Positions 31,101 through 38,300 of a DNA stretch of 64,000 nucleotides are shown here, one piece after another. Every line of letters starts with the position of its first letter. Position 1 is the stretch's first letter. This DNA is from Chitinophaga sancti (GTDB taxonomy: Bacteria; Bacteroidota; Bacteroidia; Chitinophagales; Chitinophagaceae): NCBI RefSeq assembly GCF_034424315.1, contig NZ_CP139972.1, forward strand, positions 2,356,001-2,420,000. Direction: 5' to 3'. Below the pieces are notes generated by a model. It made no database searches. It saw only the letters and a list, made by a program, of their open reading frames with translations, and was not told the origin of the DNA. Both the position numbers and the translations under genes were made by a program.

Positions 31101-32302
31101 AGTTCGTGTGGATCACGGGCCAGGATAGGGTTATCCGCCGGGATGGCCGGAATATCCTCCATGGCCAGGTAGCCCATTGCCTCGGCATCCGGTGTTTGCT
31201 CTACCAGGGATTTTTCCGTCAGCACAATTCTGCTGCCGCTGTCTTCCATGAAAAAACGCACCCGGTCCTGCGGGGAACTCAGGTCAATAGGAATATACAC
31301 GCCACCGGCTTTGAGAATAGCAATTATCCCAATGATAATTTTCTCTGAACGGTTTACCATCAGGGAAACTTTGTCCTGATGTTGCAGGCCACGTTCATGT
31401 TTCAGAAACCAGGCCACTTCATTGGCCCTGTCGTTCAACTGCCTGTAGGTAAGCACCACATCGCCGCTCTTCACTGCAACAGCATCGGGCGTTTGCAGCG
31501 CCTGTTGCTCAAACTGTTCAATCACGGGCTGCTCCTGGAAGGAGGTAACAGTATCATTGAACCAACCAAACAAGCGTGCTTTATCTTCTTCCGTAATAAA
31601 ATTGATATCAGCGATGGTGAGGTTGAGGTCTGTGGTTATAATTTCCAGTGTCCGCTGTAAATGATGCGCCAGCAGCTGCACATAATCTGTGTTGTAAATC
31701 GCCGCGTTGTAATCGATCTGTAGCCATAGCCTGCTCTCTTCCCTGAACAGTCTGAAGAATAATGGCGCATTGAACAGATGTTCGTGAATGGCCGTCAATG
31801 GCTCGTAGGAGAAGGCAACGGCAAAGGCCTGTTCATTCAGTTCCGGCTGCTCATCCAGCAGTTCGGCAAATGCGGCATAGTTATAATGCTGCCGGTTAAT
31901 ATTCCGCTCCAACTCATCGTGCACTTGTTTCAGCAGTTCTTTCACTGTCATCTCCTCCTCATAAGGCACAGCAAAAAACAATGGCAAAGGCTGGCTCGCA
32001 GGCACTACTGCATCCAGCTGCACGGAGCCTGTAGTCAGCAGCAGATCGGGGCGCTGGCTGTACTTTCCCAACAGGATATATAGCGCAGCCATCGATAGTT
32101 TGTAGATATTAATATCTTTTTCACGAGAGGTACGTATTACCGCTTTTGCTACCTCAGCTGGCAGTTCATGGTGGTACTGTCGTCTTTCAGGCACAGTTCC
32201 TTCCAACGGCAGTATGCTATAAAAAGCAGCACCTCCGGCTTGTTTTATTTTGTCGGTCCAATAGCTGGTAACCGTAAATTCCTGTAATGAAAACTCATTC
32301 AT
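20714..32302 (-). CDS. NRPS, (half-C)-A-T-C-A-T-C-A-T-E-C
   Basis: A 3862-residue synthetase. Domains: C-lobe-only condensation fragment (about 10-255), A (260-755), T (Ser near 802), C (850-1285, HHIISDGW), A (1300-1800), T (near 1850), C (1900-2335, HHIATDGW), A (2360-2850), T (near 2893), E (2945-3385, HHLVVDGVSWR and EGHGRE), and a terminal C (3400-3862, LHHIILDGWS). Hand-extracted codes are DGSKKGHIG (close to the Asp code DLTKVGHIG, so Asp or 3-methyl-Asp), DAFFYGCAF (Ile-like) and DAYLIGAII (hydrophobic, not assigned). The E domain should make the last residue D, and the terminal C lies directly after it. There is no thioesterase. The C-terminus is basic (KRKRK), unlike the acidic or neutral tails of the other synthetases here, so it may be the end of the line. 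It starts 28 bases after the previous NRPS. Confidence 0.93.
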   Translation of the reverse strand: MNEFSLQEFTVTSYWTDKIKQAGGAAFYSILPLEGTVPERRQYHHELPAEVAKAVIRTSREKDINIYKLSMAALYILLGKYSQRPDLLLTTGSVQLDAVVPASQPLPLFFAVPYEEEMTVKELLKQVHDELERNINRQHYNYAAFAELLDEQPELNEQAFAVAFSYEPLTAIHEHLFNAPLFFRLFREESRLWLQIDYNAAIYNTDYVQLLAHHLQRTLEIITTDLNLTIADINFITEEDKARLFGWFNDTVTSFQEQPVIEQFEQQALQTPDAVAVKSGDVVLTYRQLNDRANEVAWFLKHERGLQHQDKVSLMVNRSEKIIIGIIAILKAGGVYIPIDLSSPQDRVRFFMEDSGSRIVLTEKSLVEQTPDAEAMGYLAMEDIPAIPADNPILARDPHELVYMIYTSGTTGKPKGAMVHHLGLANHVSWFRRRFAITPADSTMLINSYSFDGCYSYIWATLTSGATLHVPNDSFFDPDKTLRYIKQEQITFLKMVPSTFGVLVNSATFDEDPEVCLSVRMLKQGGETINVKNLRKYFERNPHVELGNHYGATEATIGSVAWWITNDTIGDFTRQPVLGQPFDNQQVYVLNSRNELLPVGVPGEIAIGGVGVGKGYHRREELTARKFIDNPFRPGEKLYRTGDHGRWLPSGKLEFFGRIDNQVKIRGFRVELDEVAETLKDHYQVRDAIVLVYSKDGQDQLAAYFVTEAETPDITDIQEFMKGRLPDYMIPVYYIPLQRLPLTPNGKIDKRALPDAGDYRPQFRGSAVEPRTTAETQLKEIWEQLLDISGIGVTDNFFEIGGHSLKATQLIAMIHKQLRVSLPLKEVFLHPTIEEQAKLLESATGDTFTDITPVPQQADYEVSHAQKRMWLIAGMDAEPTAYNIPHGTYLEGNIDVAAFEKALTTLVARHEILRTVFVVKDGLPRQRVQTPAESGFHLEFKDLRNTAGKDFVAAEIAGAEAATIFDLAEGPLVRAVLLQLEDQRFMFLFTLHHIISDGWSTGVFFSDILKLYHAYTNNLQVALAPLHIQYKDFTAWQNALLASDAADAHRAYWLGRLGNDRPVLELPADFNRPKIMTFKGEYLSKQLPASVQNKLQQYAAANNLSLYMVLMGAVKSLLYRYTGLADLIVGTPVAGREHASLADQIGFYVNTLAIRTAIREGESFDQFVRGTVKDALLEGYEHQSYPFDQLIDDLQLERDMSRPPLFNVMVVMQNNTVARDGLLDQSGLRAIPFSNQKPVSKFDLTIDFEEGADGLTMGIEYYSDLFAEVRMQRMLEHLGNLIEAVSANPGLLIEEVEYLSAGELQEIASFAGTYSPTHPALTVHGEFEKQVAEAPLATAVVDAHTSYNYEDLNTKAGRLATLLQQHSSLQPQQVVMVAMSRSAEFVVAMLATLKAGGAYLPVEVHLPVDRLLQLLELTQAAAVITDDANIREQLHQQVPVIYTPDTEWEHITPAAPMAAVNGDSLAYIMFTSGSTGTPKGVMIEHRNIVSRLREQPLLHFSAQDVFLQTGSLSFDAATFEIWGPLLNGGCVHLLPLPQLLDPRQLAVALQTRAVSVAFFTTSWLNQLVDINPAIFRGMHRLYTGGEAMSAPHIRKLHQHSPELIIYNCYGPTEITAFATLFRVDNRIEEEAAIGYPMTNDLVYIMDKHQRIVPKGIPGELLLGGGGLSRGYINDGERTARQFIEHAGIRMYKTGDLVAWGEDGRIMFLGRLDDQVKIRGYRVEPDEVAAVMQTCAGVKEAVVVVHRKSNNEKMLAGYYTLTETGEQEDLRSFLAKVLPAYMVPASLIALDVMPLNANGKIDRKALPEPQPEAAGYVAPRNETETQLATIWERLLGISLVGIYDNFFALGGHSLLATRLISAIREEMQLQASPKDIFTSQTIAELAPVLTAAQNALPAITAYTGTEKVPLSFAQERLWFIDQLEGSVQYHMPVLLRINGKLNIGALELALRGLLERHEVLRTIITEEDGKAYQSVRNVEDWQLQIIRNPQYADQRLLHAAVNERVAQPFRLSADYMLKAWLMEIGQEEHTLLILMHHIATDGWSVGITIRELSALYNAYNTGTVAELPQLNVQYRDFALWQRRYFTSDRLALQAAYWKNQLADVAPLNLLTDFPRPAVQSTRGACYTFHIDTVQTQTLKQLSLHEDATLFMTLLTAFKVLLHRYTGQDDICVGAPIAGRTRQEVEGLIGFFVNTLALRTDLSNNPAFTTLLQQVKATTLSAYEHQELPFEKVVDIAGGSRELSATPLFQAMFALNNTPASNNSTLADLQLIAEDLDQTTAKVDVSFSLEESEDGIQGNVVYCTDLFTPDTIAQLVRHFLQLLEAISITPDAQIGALPMLQADELELVLHQFNNSTPGFAIAETDNILEMFAHQVAIHPDFTALVTDDAQVTYAELDRRSDALAYYLQQLGVAAGTLVPMCLERSIDMITGILAILKAGAAYLPIDPAYPRERIQYTVEDSGAAIMLTSSSCDPVMNLDISLQLVVLDTLQDLSAAQPLPVNHQAGNLAYVIYTSGSTGRPKGVLVEHRGVVNLVKGLITALDLRPGQRFLQFSSFGFDASCYEIFTSLLSGGCLVLPKQDTLLAADGFGSMVNRHKVEIVLLPPSYQHAIRENTGTIHTIISGGEALLPEDAKYFKEKGIRVYNAYGPTENTIITTLTDNPLLQSTVVIGPPVANVRVYVLDKYNNICPPRVAGEICAGGPGVARGYLNRPELTCEKFIADTFLPVQGGRCYRTGDLGRWLPSGDVEFLGRIDDQVKIRGYRIELGEINNVLQECALVKQAVVMARNNKRNRLSLVAYVVPVGEFNREAVTDFLRGRLPEYMIPSLVEMDRLPVTASGKIDKQALPAVEETAADTTTYTGPRNETEKALVRIWEELLQVPRVSIYDNFFELGGDSIISIQLVSRARRAGYILHPRDIFRHQHIAALATAVSTTREIMAEQGQLTGSVGLLPVQYWFFEQQFAAAHHFNQSILLHIDKSLDAAILNTVLTALAERHDMLRARYRQHKGSWMQEYGEAMPVVVNETATNGDEITAICERYQASLDIEAGPLQQCVRIETPLTEANNRLFIAVHHLVVDGVSWRIILEDMAVMLEAALTGTVLPAAAKTSSYRQWQDALCRYAVSPATLSELPYWEHIVNAYTPLPTDRKAPAAARSQVHTHTVKLPVTVTRNLLGKAQQVYNTGINDWLLAALARTISEWSGNSRVLITLEGHGREAIAPELDTTQTVGWFTNMYPLLLETGQGVASADLVRHVKEQLRALPAKGMGYGALRYLHPNMAIRESLRLPATDIIFNYLGQLDNITSNAGNLSIAAESTGESVGGNNAFNAKLEITVSVAEGQLYISWTFNPAQYNVANIEILAARNIVLLQELLDAALALPQPVASPSDFGLTGSITISQLDHLLRTHQPQQVYSLGPVQQQMLHASIRVPQNGTWLVQVNCDVTGADENLLQQAWNHVIANHSILRTAIYHELTEHAVQGVHQNVSMPSVTLHYENLEPDMVEAAVEAFLEQDKHTDFDLSQPPLMRIAYIHLPGGRLKMVWTLHHIILDGWSMSTLVDEWMKASEDLLQGRPLMKGTADNYEDYIRFTASQDQHVAAGFWQQHLKALKAPLWLPFAGTRADRNFAPGIFRDEKLLLDERQTAAISQFCQQHHITMNTFIQGVWAFLLYKYTRSRNIVYGVILTTRPAEIDQVERRVGPYINIIPLAAAISPAVPLIAWLQGLQDGHSLAASQPYISLESLQEITGIADLFDSVLFFENYPLGEQAENEDRRLQLDNICMHEHNNYLLSLFVGVGNELVVRFNYNSSLLQATDIAVISHHFQVVVQHMLRHPEGAVTGIRLTTAAHLKDAFANTGVGKRKRKPLSK
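31538..32275 (-). other. C-lobe-only condensation fragment at NRPS N-terminus
   Basis: About 245 residues, starting at SYWTDKIKQAGG, align with the second half of a condensation domain (YW...L linker, LPLFFAVPY, YNYAAFAEL, then the C-terminal helices). The first half with the HHxxxDG active site is absent. The complete condensation domain needed for this module lies at the end of the preceding synthetase. This fragment is probably a non-catalytic interface or docking element. Confidence 0.75.
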
Positions 32303-32330
32303 AGCTCGAGATTAAAATTGGGTTAAGGGA

Positions 32331-35300
32331 TCAGCTAAAATCGTCTTCCAGTGTAATGGCCTCCTGCAGTGGCGTGGCGGCTGATGTTGCATTCAGTGTT
32401 GCATGTGGATCCATCAGCGCCTGGTGTACTACGGCCATAAACAGTTGCTGCAGGTATTGAGCGGTGGAGGCCATGAATAACGAATTGTTATACACGAGTT
32501 CCACCTGGATGCCATGCTCCTGATCTGTGGTGAAGAAAATTGTCAGGTCGTATTTGTTGGAGCCTTCACCCGGTGTTGTAGTCAGTTCCGTGAAATTGGT
32601 TGCAGCTGGCGCGTCAACAGAAAAGCCGTCGTTAAACGATAACATTACATCAAAGAGTGGGTTTCTTCCGAGATCTCTTTTTTGTTTCAGTTTATCTACC
32701 AGCAGGTCAAACGGATAATGCTGATGCTCGTATGCTTCCAGCGTGGTGCCCTTCACTTTGTCCAGTGCGGTAAAGAAGCTGTCCTGCTCCTGCAGCTGGG
32801 TGCGCAGTACCATCACGTTCACATAGAATCCCATCTGCTGCTGCAGATCTGGATGATCTCTGCCTGCGGAGGTAGTACCTACGGCAATGTCGTTTGTCTT
32901 CATATATTGCCGCAGCCACAGTACCACCAGGGCCTGGCAGATCATGAACATGCTCACCTCCCGTTCCCGGGTCCAGTTGCGGAAAGTAGCGAGGGTGGCA
33001 TTATCCAGGTCAAAGTGCAGGGCATTGCTACTATATGCGCGGGTACGGGCACGGGGGAAATCCAGCGGTAAATCCGGCCTGTTTTCCTGCTGCAGTTTAT
33101 TCAACCAGTAAGGTTCATCTGTAACAGACGATTGCTGTAGCCTGCGCTGATGCCAGGCGGCATAGTCTTTATACTGTATGCGCAGCGGCGGCAACACGGG
33201 TGTTTCTCCGTTTACCAGCTGCGTATAGAGGGTAAGTATCTCAGTATAGAATAATTGAACGGACCAGCCATCGCCAACGATATGGTGCATGTTTACCACC
33301 AGCACATGTTCTTCCCCGGAGGTCACCACCCGCATGCGGATCAGCGGCCACTGGTTCAACTGAAACACATGTTGTTCTTCCTGTTTCAGCAGGGCTGCTC
33401 CGTGGGTCCTCACGTCGCCGGTTACGGTGGTAACCACCAGTGAAACGGGGCACTGTTCGTTATCGAGGATGCGCTGGTATGGCAGGCCTTCCTGATCTTC
33501 AAAAACGGTGCGCAGTATTTCATGCCTTGCCACCATAAGCTGCAATGCCTGTTCCAATGCTGGGATTTGCAATGCGCCCGTGATTACAAATGCACCGGTG
33601 ATATTGAATGCATGTTTTTCGGTTTCCAGTTTATCAAGTATCCATAAACGTTGTTGTGCACGGGAGGATTCATATAGTTCTGCGGCAGGCACCAAAGGAA
33701 TTTCATTGGCAGCAGATGGCGCTGTTGCTGTGATCACTGCTGCCAGTGTACCTATCTCCGGGTTCCGAAAAAAGGCCGCCAGGTTAATTTTCACGCCCAA
33801 CCTGGTTTCCACCAGGGAAATGATTCGATATGCGAGCAGTGAACTCCCGCCCACTTCAAAGAAATTATCCTGCATACCGAAGCCTGTTCTGCCCAGCACC
33901 TCTTCCCAGAGGGCCAGTACTGCAGCTTCCGTTTCCGTTGCAGGAGCTTCGCTATTGTTTGCCTGCTGTTGCAGCAGCCAGTCAATATCTGGTAATGCCT
34001 GCCTGTCCAGCTTTCCATTCCTGTTCAGCGGCAGCTGCTCCATGTGAATGAAAAGAGACGGTACCATGTAGTCAGGCAACTGTACTTTCAGGGCATTCTT
34101 CAGCACAGCTGGCAGTAAAGCCTGCGTCGCCGTATAAAAGCAGATCAGCATTTTCTGCCCCTGTGCATTTTTTTCCGCTGAAACATAAGCATCGCGGATG
34201 CCTGGAATATCTTTGACAGCATGAGCAATTTCGCCAGGTTCTACCCGGTAACCACGGATTTTCACCTGGTCGTCTACACGGCCCAGGAACGCTACCGTAC
34301 CATCTTCCAGCCATTTGCCAATATCCCCGGAACGATATACCTTTTCGCCCACCATAAAAGGATGCGCAATGAACTGATGAGCCGTGCGCTGCGGATCACC
34401 GATATAGCCCGTACTCAACCCCTCGCCTCCCAATAATATTTCACCTGGAATACCTACCGGCACGGGCTGGTTCTGCCTGTCCACGATATACACTGTGCTG
34501 TGGGTGATAGGGCGCCCCAGCGGCACGGCAGTTTCCGGGAAATGCGGCACCGGGCCACAGATAGAGAAGGTGGTGTTTTCTGTAGGTCCGTAACCATTAA
34601 TGATAATAGTATCAGGGCAGGCCTGCTGTACCTTTCGTATATGCGATGGAGACAGTGCCTCTCCACCGGTCAGCAGCCTGCTCAACGAACGAAACAGCGT
34701 TGGGTCCTGGTCAGCCAGCTGGTTAAACCAGGAGGCGGTAAACCACATGGTGTTGATTTCCTTTTCTCTGATAGCAGCGGACAACTGTTGGGTGTCCAGC
34801 AGATGCATCAGGTCCAGCAAATGCACCTGGCCTCCATTCAGCAAAGCACCCCAGATTTCGAAGGTGGCCGCGTCAAATGATAAGGAGCCCGTTTGCAGTA
34901 TGCGATCGGCTGCAGTTAGCGTTATATAGTTTGTATTCCTGACTAAGCGTACAATGCTTTTGTGTGTTACCATCACACCTTTAGGTGTGCCTGTAGAACC
35001 GGAGGTGAACATCACATACGCCATTGAGTTGCCGGTGATGCCGGTATCATGGAGGTTATCCTGCGGAAACAGCTCCAGGGTGGCGGCATCCGGAGCAATT
35101 ACAGGGATACCTGCATCTAATCCATCAGTTATTGCAGCATCATCTGTAATCACCAGCGCCGCATTCGTTTGCTCCAGCAAGGTGCGTATACGATCCTTTG
35201 GTGTATTGTGTTCCAGCGGCAAGTAAGCCGCGCCGGTTTTCAGCACCGCCAGCATAGCTGTAACAAAATCAGCTGACCTGGACATCACTATGGCTACGAT

Positions 35301-38300
35301 ATCGTTTTCGCCGGTATAGTAATGAAGGCGGAGATAATGTGCCAGCCTGTTGGCGCGGACATTCAGTTCCCGGTAAGTGTATACAGCGGCTTCATCTCCT
35401 ACCGCCGGCGAATCCGGATACTGCAGCACTATTTCTTCAAACAGGCGGACCACGTTGATCTGTTTCGGCAACTTATCCGCCCTGCCGGCAAATACTTCCA
35501 GCAGCAGTTGTTTCTCTTCAGCTGCTATATAATCCAGCCGGATGAGAGGTGTTCGCAAATCCTTCACCACGGCCTGCAGCAGATTACTGAAATGTTGTGC
35601 CATACGGTTCATGCGCGCCTCGCTGAAAATACCGCTGTTATATTCAAAGGTCATTTCCAATGCAGAGTCGGACTCCCACATTTCAATTGTCAAATCAAAT
35701 TTATTTCCCTGTGAGCCCAGTGGATAATCAGCCACTTCAAAGCTGAGTGTATCCTTTGGCATCAAACCATCGCTTTCCATGTTCTGTAATACGAACATGA
35801 TGTCGAACAGTGGTGAGCGGCCAGTTTCGCGGGGAATGGCCAATTCTTCCACCAGCTGATCGAAGGGGAACTGCTGGTGCTCGTAAGCACCGAGGGTGGA
35901 TATTTTCACGGCCTCCAGCAAATCAGCGAACGGCTGGTCTCCGGCAAACCGGGTGCGGAGGGCTAATGTGTTTACATAAAAACCAACCTGGTTATCCAGA
36001 TCTGTATGACTGCGGCCCGCCGCCGGCGATCCAATCACCAGATCTTCCTGGCCGGTATAACGATGCAGCAAGGCTTTGAATCCGGCCAGCAGCAACATGA
36101 ACAGGCTTACGCCCTGTTGATGGGCGGTGGCTTTCAACGATGCAAGCAGTGGAGCATCCACGCGGGTACGCACCAGTTTTCCGGTTTGTTCCAACGCAGC
36201 AGGACGGGGATAATCCGCCGGCAGTTCCAACACGGGTGCCGGTTCTCTGAATTGTTCCAGCCAATAATCCCTGTGTGCAGCGTAGCCGGGCTGCTGTACC
36301 TGCGACAGGTCCCACACGGCATAGTCCTTATATTGTATGCCCAGTGCAGGCGGCATGGCGTTGCCATGATCCAGCAGCCCATGATATAACTGCAGCAGAT
36401 CATTCATGATAACGGCGGTAGACCATGCATCCGTGATGATATGGTGCAGCACAATGAAGAATGCATATTCCTGTTCGCCCGTTTGCCAGAGATGTGCCCG
36501 ATATAAAGGGCCATCTGTCAGATCGAATACAGTAGCCGATTCTGCTGCTATCAGGGTATCCAGGTATGTATAGACATTTTCTTTTCCACGCAGGTCGCTC
36601 ACCTGAAGGGCGAATCCTTGTCCATGCCGCAGCACCCGCTGCCTTGGCTCACCGTCTTCAGTTACAAATATCGTACGTAGTATCTCGTGTCTCGTTACCA
36701 GCAGGTTAAAGGCAGCGGAAAGTGCCGCCACATCCACGTTACCGCGGAATGTAAAGGCCAGCGGCATGTTGTAGTTGGATCGTGCCTCGTCCAGCTGGTA
36801 GATGAGCCATAGTCTTTTTTGGGCATGCGACAATGGATAGGTATCCATTTCCGGCGCCTGTGGTATAGTGGTATACGTGGCTTCGTTCGGGTTGATGTGC
36901 CGGGCCAGTTCGCGGATAGTGGCATATTGGAAAACAGCCACCACCTTCAGCGCAGCGCTAAAATGTTTATTGATAGCAGCTGCCACGCGGATAGCGGAAA
37001 GTGAGTGCCCGCCCAGTTCAAAGAAATTATCGTGCACGCCAACACGTTCAACGCCCAGCAGCTGTTGCCAGAGCCTCACCAGCACTTCTTCTGTTTCGTT
37101 TGCCGGTGGCTCGTAAGTGGCCACCGGACCTGCATCTGGTGCCGGTAATGCGTTACGGTCAGTTTTCCCGTTTGAGGTAAGCGTGAAAAATGGCAGCGGA
37201 ATAATGATGGCAGGTACCATGTACTCCGGCAGGCGGCTCTCCAGGTAAGAGAGTAATGCCTGGCGGGTAAAATTGTCTTCCGTGGTAATGTACGCCACCA
37301 GGCGTTTTTCGCCACTCCGGTCGGTATCTGCTATCACCACGGCCTGCTTCACGAAACCGCTCTGCTGGATTGCATTTTCAATTTCTCCCAGCTCAATACG
37401 GAAGCCGCGGATCTTCACCTGGTTGTCAATACGGCCCAGGTATTCAATATTTCCATCCGGCAGCCAGCGGGCCTGGTCCCCTGTTTTGTAGAGCCGGCCC
37501 TGTTTTCCGCCATTGAACGGGTTAGGAATAAAACGTTCATTGGTGAGCTGGTTGCGGTGCAGATAACCGCGCGCCAGCCCTGCACCGGATACATACAATT
37601 CCCCAGGAACGCCGGTGGGCGAGAGGTTCATGTTTGCATCCAGGATATATAGTCCGAGTGTAGGAATAGGTTCTCCGATCACGCTCCTGCTGCTGTTCAT
37701 TTCTGCTTCACCAATTTCCTGGTAGGTAACGTGCACGGTTGTTTCCGTGATGCCGTACATATTGATGATGCGGCAGGCCGGGAGCATACTTGCCCAGGGC
37801 TTTACTGCAGCAGGATTCAGGGCCTCGCCGCCAAATATCACGTAACGTATGTTCAGGTTGGCAGGTGTGCTACCCAGCGATTCCTGCAGCACATAAAATG
37901 CCGAGGGGGTCTGGTTCAGCACCGTCACGCCTTCGCCAGCCAGCAGTGCAGCAAAGGCTAAGGCATCGCGGGTCGTTTCCTTTGGTACTATCACCACGCG
38001 GCCACCATAGAACAGGGCACCGTACATTTCCCAAACGGAAAAGTCGAAACAGAAAGAATGGAACATCGTCCATACATCACTGCTGTTGAAATCATACAGG
38101 GGTGCATCGGTTTCGAATAAACGTACCACGTTGCGATGCTCTATCAGCACGCCTTTCGGCTTTCCGGTGGAACCGGAGGTATAGATAACATAGGCCAGGT
38201 GATGAGGAGCCACGACCGGTGTGGGATTGCCCGCATTTTCCTGGCTGATCTTCTCCCAGTCATCGTCCAGTAATATCAGTTCTGCATTGGAGTTGTCCGC

